This document shows positions 47,051 to 60,801 of a stretch of 64,000 nt of DNA, in pieces; position 1 is the stretch's first letter, and every line of letters starts with the position of its first letter. Position numbers and translations under genes: made by a program. The stretch is taken from contig CM027381.1 in the NCBI GenBank assembly GCA_015680905.1, positions 84,035,501 through 84,099,500 on the forward strand, written 5' to 3'. The DNA comes from Coptis chinensis (taxonomy: Eukaryota > Streptophyta > Magnoliopsida > Ranunculales > Ranunculaceae). Under the pieces are notes generated by a model, which searched no databases, was not told the origin of the DNA, and saw nothing but the letters and a program-made list of their open reading frames with translations.

Positions 47051-50000
47051 ATGGAGCTTAAGGAAGGGCAAGAAGTAGAGGTTCTAGATGAAAAGAACGG
47101 GTTTAAGGATACATGGTATCATGCAAAGATCATAAAACTTAACAGAATGATACTAGTTGAGTATGACAACTTGTGGGCAACTGATCAACAGGGATCACAA
47201 CGACTTCGAGACTTTGTTAAAAAGTGTTCAGTAAGACCATTACCACCTAGAGAGCCCAACCAGATTTTTGAGTGTTATCAAGAAGTTGATGCTTATCATA
47301 ATGATGGGTGGAAGAAAGGTACAATCATTGAAGTTGATAAGAAGTTGTTGAGGTTTACTGTTTTTTTTACGGTTTTGAAAGAGAAAGTGGATTTTGGAGC
47401 TGAGAACTTGAGAGTTCATGTTGACTGGATAGATGGGAAGTGGGTTAAAAACCAGCAACAGGTAAAACTTATTTACTTTTCTTTCAGTTTCTGTCATAGC
47501 TAAATTTTTGACAAAAGGGTATTTCTAATTTTGATGGCGGATCTAAGATTATAAGTGGTTTTCTGTGTGTGTGTATGTTCTTTAAGCTTATGCAATTATA
47601 TTCTCTGCTTAGATTTTTTTCTTGTTAGATACTAGGCCGGAATCAAAGATTGGATTGTTTGATTAGATAAATTATAAATTCACTCTCGTTTCCTATGGCT
47701 GTATAGATTAAGCATGCATTTCGACGAGAATTATTAGATTTTTATGTTCATACTAATATGGAGAAGTGTTATATGTCATAATAACTCTGTTTGTTTCCTG
47801 AGATATGTTATTCCCACCTAATGTTTCTGTCCTTTCGTTTTGAAATATTACCATATACAAGCTATGAGGGGGCTTCCCCATATTTCTAGTGGCGTGTGTT
47901 TCTGCGTGGCGGTACATCATTATCTTTCTTTTAGCTAAAGTGTGCATCATTATCAGCATTGAAGAGTATGCATAGATCTTCATCTTTTTCAAATCTCATA
48001 TATGATAATAGAAGATGAAACTTTTCTGTTTCAACTTAGAAAACATGTTGGTTCAGACACTTTGGTTGTGCCCTTCTCTTGAAGCGGCCCGTGGATATAA
48101 TAGACGAGATGGAGCAAATCAGCATTTCGTGCAATGCTTACATACGTTGATCAAGTCCGATTACCCTGGGTAGATCAGTAAATCTGAATCATTCGCTAGA
48201 GACAATTCTTGGGCTTTTTTCTTATTTTTTTCTAGGTAAGTGGAAATTATATTAAAAAAGTGAAGAAAAAACTGCACTGGAGAAGGATAGCTCATAGCTA
48301 ATCCATTCGATAAAACGTCAACAGTTCTTTAGGCATGCATGATAACTCTAACTAGCCTTAAGAGAGGACGAAAGGTCAAAAACACGTATACACGCTCACT
48401 AATATTATCAATATATTAGTTTTTGTTGAAAGTGACTAATAAGAAATAGTGTTGCAGTAACTAGAAATGAAACCATGAGCATAAAAGAGAATGTTAGCCA
48501 CGTGCCATATCACATAGGTCAGAGTGGTTCGTTCTGTACACAACACTTACACCAAATAGTTAGGCACGAAATGATGTTTGTTGGCGGAACCTTCAACAAT
48601 GGTTAAACATCAAGAAATCAGAATGATAGTACTGAAACTAAATGTAACCATAAACCTAAACAAAACCACTTGGACTTCACTTAAATTGAGTTAACGAAGA
48701 TGGGTTATCCTTCTGAATATCAGGGAGTCAGTGTCCAATGAGTTTGAATGTGATTGCCATATTTAACACCGACTGTGAAGAGACTACAAAAACATGTTAA
48801 GTTCATTCATTCTGAGTTCCATTCCATTGGCCGTACAGGACTTAGAGACCTTATAGCACTTATGACCCTCTGGTATTAGTCCGCTTTTAGTCTCCATTCT
48901 TCTAGGAGCTTGACTTTAGGCTAAACATCACCTACGGATTATTTATTGTAACACATCTTTTCTGCTAGTGGTTTGATGATCAATCCATTGAGATATCACG
49001 AAAAGGTTATAAAACTATAAAAGAACATCCAGAAAACGTTGCGACAGTGATATGTCTAAATCTATGTTACATGGACACGCCATATTTCAAAAATAATCCG
49101 TGTTGGATACATATCCATGTGTCCGTGTCGACACACATGGACACAAATTGTGTGTAATATACCTCAATTTTATATTTTTCTCCATGTTAGACACTTCGTA
49201 TCCGTGTCAGATACGGACACACGTATCTGTGTCAATGTAACTTAGGTCTAAATGCAGTGGCAGTAACCTATCTAGAACTTGAGATGCATGATTCATGCAA
49301 TTGAGACTGTTCAGTTTCATGTCTAAATAAGACGTTCATACTGTTTTACATTTTTTAAACCTCCACATAAGTTAATATCTAGTCTCTCATAGTAGTAAAA
49401 TTGTCCTTGTTGCTAGCGATGGATGAGGGGTTTATCACAGCAGGAACACCAGCAGAAGTCATCCTTCGTCATAAACATTGTAGTGGTGCTTGGTTCCCAG
49501 CAACAGTGCTCAAGGAACTCAAGTATGGCTTATTCTTGATTCAGTACTTGAGCTTGAAGTTAAGTGAGGTGGAGGGGTGTTTAAAAGAAGTTGTGCACAC
49601 TCTAGATATCCGACCAACCCCTCCTCGAAATTTTGAGGGAAAAGAACTTGGTGTGACAAGTAAAGTGGATGCTTTTCTTGATTTTGGATGGTGAACTGGA
49701 GAAGTGATTGAAGTTCATGCTGGTAACCAGTACATGGTCCAATTTCAGCATAAAAAAAAAGGAGAACATTCAGTCAATTCGAGCTAAGGTGCCATAGGGA
49801 ATGGATCAATGGGGAATGGGTTCAAGAATTATTTGTAAGAAGGTTTGGCCTACTTTTAAAAGCTATGTGGTATTGATATATCATCTTCCATATTACATCA
49901 AGAACACAGAAGCCCCAAACAAACAAAAGAGTTCCCAGGCCACCAGTGGCTTCCACCATACCCTACTTCTCCTCCTCATCATCCAAGCCCTACCCAGCAT

Positions 50001-52684
50001 CTGAGCAACTGAAAATTAGATGATCATCCTCCTCATCTAGTTTTTTCCTTATAATGTTTCGTTGGTATTGATTATCATGATATTGTTTGTCGCTCACATT
50101 TGTCTTTGTCTTGTATTTTGTAGTTCATACGTGTTTATATTCGACTCTGTTCTGCATAGGTTATGATGTTTTACTGGGTACTTTATGTTATTCTCATAGG
50201 AATATTTGAGCTTGTTTTACTTGTTTGTGTTGCATTCTGTAATTGCCTATACGAGTGAAAGATTTATCGTCTCAAAATGATGTCTCGGTTAGAATGTTTA
50301 AGATGCCACTTCTGGTCACATTCACCTTGAAATATGGGTTGTTTTTGTAGAATTCTTTTACTGCCAATTCACTCTGAAATTAAGTTTTGGTTATCTGCAT
50401 TTGGTGTGGGCAATCTTTGTGTTCAATGTGATCGAGTTTAAGAGATTTTCCTTCTATGTATTTATTCCCATCCGTGATATAGCATTTAGGAGTATACATA
50501 CTATACATTCATAGCACCGCAGATATCCTATCACACTAGTTATGTATCTGACCAGGAGCTTCTGTTTCAGGATTTAGGCACAAAGTGTAGTCAAGGCAAG
50601 GTTGAACAAACTCAAGCACAGCTGTTGCAAGCCCGTAACACTGCTCTCAATACTGATATAACCGATGAATCACATAGAAGAAAGAGAAAAATCGAATATG
50701 CAGCTCCTGGCAGCAATTCCCAGTTTCCACCACCTAACAAGAAGTTAAATAAAGGAGAATCTACACTGGGCTCCTTGTCTCTTATAGAAGAAACCACAGG
50801 AGCAATGCCTACCAGAACCATGCCTAAGTTAGGGTCATTCTCTAATCTGAACAGCCCAACTGCAAAGGGAGACGGAGTTCTCTTTGAAAAGAAGAAAGTC
50901 GATAGTCAAAATTTGAATAATAGTTTCACATGTCTATCGGACCGGTCGATCGAGCATCCTACACTGCTTATTTGTAAAGAGAAAGTTAAAAGTGATTTTG
51001 GTTGTGACAACTCTGTTACTCACAGAACAGTTGCTGACACAAGCTTTTCATCTCTTTCCCATATCAGAATAGAACCATCTGATTCGTCTAAAACTCAATT
51101 GCAGTACATGCAAAACAATCTTCCTGTTCATTCCTCAGCACATAGCATAACAAGCTTGGGTGGAGATGTAAGTTTAAGCTCCAATTAGTGTTTGTCTTTA
51201 GCTGATCGAATGATCTTGTTATAATATGATTTTTAAATTGAGCAGGAATTCATTCAACAGAAAGAAGGGATAGGAGAACAAACAACTATCAATTTGGAAA
51301 CAGGAGGTCAATATATTTCAGAACCTACAGAAAAAGGTATGCAGTAAGTCAGATTCTTTCGTATATAAGATTTTTTATTAGTATCAATGGGCAAACAACT
51401 TTAGGAAGAACAAAGGTCCTTTAACACATGCATAGCCACTCGAACGAATGGCGAATGGTACTAAATGAAAATACATTCTTTTTTCAACCTGTGTTCATCA
51501 TAGCTTTTCAATCCCTTGAAAACCTTTTCCATATAAACTTTGTTAAGTTTGATGCCTTAATATTTCCTCAAAATTATTACTTAGTTGGACTCACATTGAC
51601 TTAACACTAAAATTGAGGAAAGTGTTTCATTGATCCCAAACTGTACACTTCCAACGGAGACATTAGTGATGTCAATCAAACAACACATACATCGAAAGAA
51701 GCTGAGATTAATTTGGCAGAAATATTGACCAGTTGAAGATTTGCAACCTCTATCTATGTAGACCGGGGTTTCGTTTTTCTTGCAATGATTGATAAAATTA
51801 TGCTATATGAATAATTGAATGCTTTTATGGAATTATTGTATTTATCATTCAAGACTTGCGCAGGAAATTCCCCAGATAACCGACTTATATCGTCCAGCAT
51901 GGCAGTCTCCTTGAGAGAAGAACCAGTGAACGTCAATCAATTTCAAGAGCCCTTGTATGTGGATAACTGTTCCGCGAGTTTGGAAGTGGATAAAAATACA
52001 GATGACGAAAGTGACAGGGATGCAGAAGATGGAGAAATTGAGATAGCTATGCAGATTGATCACAACAGTGATGAACAACCTTTGGAAAATGAAAACTTGC
52101 CCTTCGCTAAGAGCTTTTTTCTATGGAAGGAAATTGAGTCCATGGAAGCATTCCGTTCGATACGACAGAAGCCACATTTTCGACCCTTAACTTCACGCCC
52201 TGAGTATTTCCGTGAAGGAGAAGCTTTTGGTTTAATGATGAGCTTTGCAGGTTTGGTAGAGAAAACAAGGGAGGCCCAACTTAATGAACCTAAGACCGAT
52301 TTTGAAATCAAACTAGAGGCTCTTAAGGATTTTGAATTGTTTGGGTTCCATGTTCAGCCAGTACGAGCTCGCCTAGAGGAGTTTCTTAGAGTCAAAGATA
52401 GCCGCGTACAACTTGATGAAAATTTGAAACAAGTTGAAGGAGAGATCAAGAGCGAAAGGAATGATGAACAATCACTGAAGTCTAAAGCTGTTGAAATTGG
52501 TGAGAAACTTGGGGAGCTTCGAGAATCAGTGACCAAGATTGAGAAGGAGCTGAAAATGGTTGAGATGGAAGAGGAGGCCAAAAGCTCTAGCATTGCCTCA
52601 TTGCAAAAAAGGCATAATGATATTGTGAAAGAGCTTCAGAAGACCAAAGTTAATTTCACATCTATAGCTGCAGCTCCTTGGTAA
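47051..52684 (+). pseudogene. Agenet-DUF724 gene 4: second Agenet pair ruined
   Basis: Exon 1 (47051-47461; MELKEGQEVEVLDEKNGFKD, YQEVDAYHNDGWKKG) is intact with Agenet 1-2. Exon 2 is reduced to a stub near 47938-47965. Exon 3 (about 49417-49837; AGTPAEVILRHKHCSGAWFP) has lost its normal acceptor, has TGG to TGA at 49692 inside Agenet 4, and a one-base loss in an A9 run near 49752. Exon 4 (50571-51167), exon 5 (51246-51336) and exon 7 (51864-52684, ending AAAPW with TAA) are open and in phase. Exon 6 (about 51633-51796) has lost frame and donor. Exons 1+4+5+7 join in frame to 639 aa: one Agenet pair plus DUF724 with coiled coil. A shorter functional protein is therefore possible; the full-length form is not. 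Confidence 0.8.
49070..49239 (-). mobile_element. Short MITE-like repeat, copy 2
   Basis: Inverted counterpart of 31576-31720, about 170 bases, in intron 2 of gene 4. Ends are CATGGACACG and TGTGTCAATG. The two copies are similar along their whole length but differ at many sites, so the insertions are old. Confidence 0.7.
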
Positions 52685-53541
52685 ATATGTCTTCATCTTC
52701 CACGAAGCATTGTACAAAAAGTACTAACTAATTCAACACCTTGTGATCCTATAATAGTGGTAATTTGTTTTCTCTTAATTGTGCTGAACCCCTTGAATCT
52801 GACCGTCCACATGATATATATGTATGATATTTTCATACACATAATATGAATTCACTCAAGGATCAAGGCAATCATTTTGTGTTTGTATACTCTGATTAGG
52901 ATAACTCTAAGCTGATAAATCTCTTGTACCAGATTACCAAGCCAGCAATGTCTTTTTGAGTCTGTCAAGGCATGTGGAGTGCGGTACCATACCTGTTACC
53001 ATGTTCATGAATTCTTCCAGAAGTTATACTTAAAATTTTTCTCTAGTTCAATCGAATGTAAATTCTGTAATTCATTTGTCACCGCAACTTTTGTGCAGAG
53101 ACTAGAGTCTAGACTCTAGAGACAATGGTTTTCGTGGAATAGGGTGGTTGTTTTTGTTACGTTTACTGGACAATAGTTATGTTTTTGTAAACTGAATTTG
53201 CCTATTAAGAGTCATTTGTCCCTGCAATACAAGAAGGTTAAGAATATGTTCTTAGCCTTTGATGCCTCTTGGCACTAGTTACTAGTTAGCAGTGTACTGG
53301 TTTGCTTATTCAACCTGAGCATTAGTTCTCTGACCTAGAAACTGATTTGAGAGCAGTATTGCAGTACCATATTATCACAGTAATCACAAAGAGTAGAGAA
53401 ACAAAGAAGGGCATTTTGGACATTTACGTAGTCAATAAAGAAGGGTAGTTTTGGTCTTTTGGACAGTCAAATACGTCAGTTCCGTAACACACAAGAATAG
53501 CAAGTGTTGAGTACTACTTAATATAACGCGCCAACTTGAAG
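52685..53541. other. Spacer between gene 4 and gene 5
   Basis: 3' flank of gene 4 and upstream region of gene 5. A CATTTTGGACATTTACGTAGTC block (53411-53432) resembles one upstream of gene 3. No other gene seen. Confidence 0.45.
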
Positions 53542-53585
53542 AAAATGGTTTATACTCAAAACTAGTAAAACTTCCAGCTGCTTCA
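53542..53585 (+). promoter_or_regulatory. Shared upstream block, gene 5
   Basis: AAAATGGTTTATACTCAAAA then CTAGTAAAACTTCCAGCTGC, about 141-184 bases before the ATG. It closely matches the gene 3 and gene 6 blocks, and GCGCCAACTTGAAG just upstream resembles CCGCCAAACAAG before gene 6. Confidence 0.5.
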
Positions 53586-53725
53586 GTCTTTTCATAACCA
53601 TCATTTCTCTCTCATTACAAATCTAAATCTCTCAGCTCACCAAACCACTTTAAAACTTAAACACATGCACTCTTTCCTTGAAAGCAAATAAGTTGCATTG
53701 CTAGCTAGAATTGAAGAAACAAACA

Positions 53726-56700
53726 ATGGAGTTTATTAGAGAAGGGCAAGAAGTAGAAGTGAGTGGGGAAGCAGAAGGAGGGTTTAAGGACAAGTGGTAT
53801 ACAGCAAAGACCATAAAAATATCAAATGGAACAAGTAAGACCAACGTTCTAGTTGAGTATAATCAGTTGAAAGCAAGTGAGCAAGGTTTGAAAAGATACC
53901 AAAACAATGTTAATCCTTGTCATGTTAGACCATTACCTCCTAAACAACCAACTCAGCTTGCTTTTCAGTATTATCAAGTAGTTGATGCTTTTCATAATGA
54001 TGGGTGGAGGAAAGGTAGAATTGTTAAAGGTATTGATGGTGAGTTGGCGGCGTTGAAGATGTTTAAAGTACACTTTCAACATCCGGATGAAAAGATTGAT
54101 TTTGGAGCTGCGAAGTTGAGAGTTCATCTTGATTGGGATAATGGAAAATGGATTGATAACAATCAGTACCAGCAGGTAGTTTGTTTACCTTTTTTGTTTT
54201 TTGTTTTTAGTTTATATTTATTTCTTCTAGGACTAGCTAGCTTGCATTGTTCTTGTGAATGGGTATTTCCAATTTTCTTTGTATTTCTTTCCTTTTCTTG
54301 TTTTTAACATTTTGCAGTATAGCTAGGCTGTTTTCTTTTACAAATGGGCATTTCTAAATTTCTAACATATCAGATTTTCAACTGAAGAAGAATTATATAG
54401 AGACAGTATCTTGTTTATATATCTTTGCTGAACATTGGCATTTTGGTATCACAATTCTATATCTAACTTTTTACCTTGAATTGGTTAAACGTCAACAACT
54501 ACTTCAAGGAGAAGCATGTTGAGGAAGGGAATACTTCTCTTCCTTTTCATCAAACATCAGTTCACTATCTAAAGAATATGCGTGCCGGTGGTGGCAGCAG
54601 CAACTTTGGGAAACAGAATAAGCAAGAAGATCCCATGGTAACATCTCCAAATTCTGCCACGTCGACATTTTCTCCGCTGCCAGCACTACTACAATCACAT
54701 CAATCCTCAGAAGTAGAAAAGAAGGAAAACAATAAGAATGGTGGGAATCGAACCGTTAAAAGAAGGTTCTCTGAAGAAGGCAAAATTGCCACACCAAGCC
54801 CTCAACCATTCTTGCCTCTGCCACTGGTACTACAACCGCTTCAGTCCTCAGAAAAGCAGAAAAACACTAATAGCGGTGGGAATATGGAGGAGCGTCGAAC
54901 TGTTAAAAGAAGGTTCTCTGAAGAAAGAAATAGGGGTGCATCACCAGCAGCATTGCAGAAAGTATGCATACATCTTTCCCTTCTCTGAATCTCATTTTAC
55001 AATAGCAGATAAAGTTTTTCAACTTAAAAATATATGTTGGCCTTAGGCTCCTCATCAGTCTCACATTTTCGTTGTGCCCTGCTCTGTTGATCCTAGGGTA
55101 AAATAGACTATACTGAATATGGTGCAAATAATTTGTTTAAGTAATGCTTACATTTGGAGATTTAGTCCGTCCCCATGGGAAAAATCCTGATTCCAGGCCA
55201 AAGGTATACTATTTTCAAAGTGAGAGACTACTTAAAAATTAATGTTGCCTGTAAACACAGGAAAGATTTTTAACCACAATAGCCATGAGAGCACAAAGTA
55301 GAGTGGTTGTTCTGCTCATGACACTTATACCAAAGAGCTACCAAAGAAATTGTAATGATAGAACTGAAATTAAAGTAACCATAAATCAAAGTCAGTGTCC
55401 AAGTCATTCTAATGTGGTTGCCATACTTAAATCTGAGTATGAAGATGAAACTGCAAACCATGGTGGAGTTATCCATCTAAAGTTCCATTCCAATGACCAT
55501 ATAGAGCTAACCAACTTTATAGAACTTGTGAACTTATGGTATACGAGTCTTTGTCCAATAACAACCTTCTCACTTCTAGGAGCTCAGCTTTAGGCTTTCT
55601 ACCCCTATTTATAAGAACACATACTTCCTGCAACATTTATGGTGCAATATCTGCTTTTTAATTGAGCTTACTGATTTTCATAGATTTTGGAAAATATTCT
55701 GATTCTCTTAAAATTGTTATTGATTTAATGCCCGTTCTTTCCGCATAAAAACCTCCACGTCTTCTTCTGAACCTATCTCCTTTGCTCAGTGTTTCCTCTG
55801 CTTGATCAGTTTGTGACCTTGCACTTATTTATTGGTGTCGAACTTTCCAGCTAGAGATATCTCTGCAAGTAGAACTCTCCACTGCAGACATATAGAGAGT
55901 GTGGTGTGATGATAAATCTATTGATTGACTTAACATATCATAGTTATATGTCTAAGATAATATGGGAGGAATCATGACTGCCGTATTATACTTTAAAAGT
56001 GGTTTGCTCCAGTAATTAACAGGTATCCCTTAAAGCTTGTATCGTCTCTGAAAGTAATATTTCTTATTGCACGATTCACGCAATTGAGACTATGTTCACT
56101 TTTATGTCTAAATAGTTGATACAGTTTTTAAAATCCTGCAACCTCCATATCAGTTAATAACTTAATGTGATAATATCTAGTTTCTCGTGGGTTAGTAATG
56201 CAACTGTACTTCAATTCCTTGTAGCAAGCAATGGATCAAGGGTTTAGCACAGGAACACCAGTAGAAGTCAGCCTTCCTGATAATCGTTGTCGTGGTGCTT
56301 GGTTCCCAGCAAGAGTGCTCAAGGACATCAAGAATGGCTCATTCTTGATTGAGCATTCCAACTTGAAATTAAATGAGGCAATGGGATGTTTAAAAGATGT
56401 AGTGCATGCTCCACATGTCAGACTCCCCCCTCCTCAAAATTTTAGGGGTAAAAGTTTTGTTGTGAAAGATAAGGTGGATGCTTTTTGTGATTTTATCTGG
56501 TGGAGTGGAGTAGTGATCGAAGTTCTTGCTGGTAACCACTACTTGGTTAAGTTTCAGAATCAAAAGAGAATGAGAACATTCGATCGATTTGAGCTAAGGT
56601 GCCATATGGAATGGATCAATGGGGATTGGGTTCAAGAATTAAGGGTAGGGAATTTCAGTCTTCCATTTAATAAAATTAAACATCACCTTGTTTGTGGTTT

Positions 56701-59080
56701 AGGTTCTGAGTGCTTTCCTTGATCATCTGTACGTGTTTATATTTTCCTCTTTTTGCTTCCCTTATGATGCCTTTACTGGGTAGTTTGTGTTATTTTGGTA
56801 GGAATACATAACTATGAAAACAGGACAGTGGATGCTTCCTGTCTGCCTCTGCTGTATTTGTGGCACATATTGACTACCCCTAGCTTCTTGTTGAAGTTGA
56901 TCTGACTGGATGAGTTTAACCATTTAATATGTTGCATACCAAAATCACTTAAATGAATGCATGCTATATCATCCAATGATGATGTCACAGATTTGCTGAT
57001 TAGGATGCCACTTCTGGTTGAATTCAGCGTGGTGTTCTTGTTTTTGGAGGATGCTTCTTCTGATAATTAATTCTCAAATTAAATTTTGGCTATCTTCACT
57101 TGTTTGTGCTGTATAAGACAGAGTCAAGATATTTTTTTCTCTAGGAAACTGGAATATACGTACTTTATATTCATGGCATCACAAATATCATATAAGTTAA
57201 TATTATATCTGGTCAGGAGGTTAATGTTATATCTGATCAGGAGTTTTTGTTTCAGAATATGGGCATAGAACAAGCACAGCTGTTGCAAGTCGGTAAAACT
57301 GCTCTAAGTACTGATGTTACAGATGAATCACTAACAAGAAAGAGAAATATCAATCATACAACTCCTACCAGTGATGCCCAAAGGTTGCCACCTAACAGGA
57401 AGTCGCATAAAGGAGAAGTGAGTCAAGCAACAATGGGCTCCTTGTCTCTCACGGACGGGTCCTGTGATCATCCTAAACTGCAAGTTTGTCAAGAGAAAAC
57501 TAGAAGTGGTTTTGATGTTGATAGATCTGGTAATCAGATAAAAGTTGTTGACTCTAGCTTCTCATCTCCTTCCACCGTCAGAGGAGAACTATGCTCTTCT
57601 ACAATTCAACCACAAAACAATTTTGCTATTGCATCCTCAGCACACAGCATAGAAACCTCGGGTGCTCATGTACGTCTATGTTCCTATCTATATGGTCTTT
57701 CTCTTGGACTGAGTATTATTTCAATGATATCTTATTTTATTCATGTAGGATATCAATCAACAGAAAGGAGGTGTAGCAGGCCGTCAATCAAAAGAAGATA
57801 TTTCAGAAGGTATAAGTTCAGGTTATTTCGTGAATATGAATTTCTACAAGTAGCACATGTTGTTGATAAAAAAAACACTAGCACATACCATTAGGAAGTT
57901 CAAAGCAGCATAACCACTGAAACCAAGTAATAGTGAATTAGTGATAATTGAAGACACGAATACTTGTGTCTCTTTCATAGCAAAGTGTTTTTTTTCTGAA
58001 AACCATTTCATTTTCATGTCTTGTTATCTCTAATCTATACACCTCATATCTAATGATGTTACCCTCTTTGGTGCTTTGTAGATCCCAAACTTCACATTCC
58101 CTGCAGTGAAGTCAATGATGTTGTTCATACAGTACTTACATCCAAAGGAGCTGACATAATTGTGACAGGAAGCGACGTAGAAACTGTGCAAGCTCTATCT
58201 ATATGCTATGGCGATTCTTCTTGTCCTGTTGCAATAATTGATGACAGTAAGCTAGAATCAACTAGTGAATGCTTTTAAACAATAGCAATAAGGAAAAGAA
58301 TGCTTTAAGATACTACCTAGTTTAGTTAATCCATCCTTGTTTTGCACAGGAGTTTCAACTGATAACCAACATACATCTCAATCAATAACCTCTATCAAAG
58401 CATCAATTGAGAGCAAGGAATGTCAAGATATTGTCATGACGCCTCTCTTGAATGATCACAACAGTTACGAGGATATTTTGGAGAGTGAAATCTTGCCCTT
58501 CATGAAGAGCTCTCCATGTTGGAAGCATGTAGAGTCCTCAGAAGCATTTCGCTTAATGCTGCAGAAGCCACATTTTCAACCATTAGAGAAACAACATGCA
58601 TTTCTTCGTGAAGGAGAAGCTCTAGGTTTGATGGTAAGCTTTGCAAATTTGGTGGAGAAAACAAAAAAAGTCCACCATGATGAACTTAAGTGCGTTCTTG
58701 AAGACCAATTAGATCTTGTTTCCTATTTTAAACCCTTTGGTTTCAATGTTCAACCAATACAAGCTCGGCTAGATGAGTTGTTGAGAGTCAAAGAGAAGGA
58801 AGTGCAGCTTGATGGGGAGTTGAAGCAAGTTCAAGGAAAGATCATGAATGACAAAATTGAAGAAGAAGCACTGATATTGGATATTGATAAATGTGATGAA
58901 AAGGTTAGGGAGCTTCAAAAATCTATTGACGAGATCAGTAAGGAGCGGGAATTGCTTATGAAGAAAAAGCAGACCACAGGTTCTATGATTTCCTCGTCCC
59001 TAAACATGCATAACGAGATTGAGAAAGAAATGCAGAGGATGAAAGTGATGTTTGATAGTAACACAACAGCCCCTTGGTGA
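53726..59080 (+). CDS. Agenet-DUF724 gene 5, intact
   Basis: The best-preserved member of the cluster, 897 aa. Exons: 53726-54175, 54509-54961, 56225-56644, 57256-57669, 57749-57809, 58082-58246, 58350-59080 (TGA). All introns are GT..AG and all phases agree (0,0,0,0,1,1). Residues 1-150 hold Agenet 1-2 (REGQEVEVSGEAEGGFKDKW; YYQVVDAFHNDGWRKG), 151-301 a linker with a duplicated basic KRRFSEE segment, 302-441 Agenet 3-4 (VEVSLPDNRCRGAWFPARVL; KVDAFCDFIWWSGVVIEV), 442-654 a polar linker with a TRKR patch (possible nuclear localisation), and 655-897 DUF724 (SPCWKHVESSEAF, REGEALGLMVSFANLVE, FGFNVQPIQARLDELLRVKE) with a coiled coil and the terminal APW. Agenet repeats are Tudor-like readers; DUF724 members are plant-specific. 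I chose ATG 53726 because the Agenet homology starts there and gene 2 begins alike. Confidence 0.92.
54700..54932 (+). repeat. Internal duplication in gene 5 exon 2
   Basis: Two in-frame units (about 54700-54785 and 54839-54932) share the order TCCTCAGAA.. AATGGTGGGAAT/AGCGGTGGGAAT and GTTAAAAGAAGGTTCTCTGA. The protein thus has the basic TVKRRFSEE motif twice. Genes 1-3 have one unit, which explains the longer exon 2 here (453 versus 339 bases in gene 3). Confidence 0.8.
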
Positions 59081-60801
59081 ATATGATTTGATCTTTTCTG
59101 CACTTGCACTATGTAAGTTCAGGCTACTTACTACTCCACCACCTTATTGTCAGTGCCTTATTTTAAAAATGACTCTGTAACTGATTTGACCCTTAAATGT
59201 GGTTTATTTGTTTAATTGGTACATTTGAATCGACACTTGAAGGATTATGGCAATCATTTTATTTTGGTATTCTTGATTAGCATAATTCTCTGTTAGCTGT
59301 TAGTTGGTAAAGTCTCCGGTTCTCGGAGCTCATTCTTTTCTGAGATGCCACAGAGGTGTATTGTGGATTGTCTGAAATGCATAATGTGAGTCCACTGGAA
59401 AACTTGTAGGACTCTGCACAAACGGATATGACCTATTCTTTGCACAGGGCAGTGGCATAAATCGGCGGTTGAGTAAATATTATTTCACATGGTCTTTCAG
59501 TGATGTTAATTCGAGTCATGGTGTCCTCTGCGACTGGTGTCCAGCAAATTTTATTTAGCAAAGTTGGTGAGTGTGTCCTCTTTCTTCTATTATGTACAGA
59601 ACAGAGCAAGATGAAGTTGGACTAAACTTTGCCGGTACTAATAATATATATATTTTTTTGATAATTAAATTTTATGAATGGAGGACAAAGATCAGAAAGG
59701 CCACTACAAGTGGTGTATACTCACCTGTATCAATTATCAAGGACAACCTAACAGCGGTTTGCAACTTTGCAGTGTTCATAAACACATACAATCTAGAATA
59801 CAGATATGAAAGGAAGATGTATACACACAATTTAGTACTGAAAAACTGTCATCAGGCAAAAGTGTGTGGCTTCCAAGAGTGGTTATGCCTATATTATACA
59901 CGATGCTTCTTCAAGCCTGTTTGGTAAGCTAGACTAATAAAAGTATAGAACAACAGAGAAAATTGTTGTATAGAAGAACTATAGATTCATCTTCAAGTCC
60001 ACACATGGGAGATTCATTCCTCTTCTTATCAAAGGATGTTGTTACTGTTGTATAGTTTCATTATTAACCATCCAGTCATCTAAACACTATATAAACTATC
60101 TAAACCTTGCTAATTCTTGCGGAATTACTGATGGAAGTACCATGTCACAGACCCTCTCTCTAACATTAACACTCACAAAACCGGTCCTTAAAAAGTTAAA
60201 ACTAGCATAGCGGTCACTTCACAGCATCAGACATGGTGATGTAGATTTAAACTGGTGGAAGTTTCAGTTTATTAAATCTACTATTGAATTAAACAAAACG
60301 AAAAAACCTAAAAAATGGCTCTTTTATTGAATATCACAACTCATAAACTTCAACACTGAAGAACCCTAATTACAAGTCCTTTTATTTATACTAAACCTAG
60401 AACCCAATAAACCAATAGAAAACAGACAGACGTGTCAACAACTAACTAATGGACTCCGTCATGACTATGGACTTGGACTCGACTAAGGGGCGCACTCAAC
60501 ATCAACAAGACACTAATGTTTTACATCACATTTGGTTCACCGTCTCATAAATTAAAAATGTTGAACAGAAGCAATGATAACCATCATCAACTACTGCAAA
60601 TGTCCCCCTAATTAAATTGCACTTATTATAATAGATGTATTATGGAATTGCCAACTACCCAACCAAATATGTTTTCACTTGCATTAGTGAATAAGTGGAG
60701 TCTGTCCTCCTTGCATTCAAAACCCAAGGCCATTTTCGTCCACCAAAATATGACTTTATCACCAAGAGTCAGTACTCACTACACAAACCCGCCAAACAAG
60801 A
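59081..60801. other. Spacer between gene 5 and gene 6
   Basis: 3' flank of gene 5 followed by about 1.5 kb with no supported gene. A 118-codon plus-strand frame at 59571-59927 resembles no family. The stretch around 60270-60540 (many ACTAA/CTAAACC words, GTGTCAACAACTAACTAATG) looks like repeat debris, but I cannot name it. Confidence 0.4.

Noticed and set aside
53711-53725. Start of gene 5 at 53711
   Set aside because: That codon is TTG. The first ATG, at 53726, matches the start of gene 2 and the domain onset.
59571-59927. 118-codon plus-strand frame between genes 5 and 6
   Set aside because: No motif, unusual composition and no homology to the neighbouring cluster genes.
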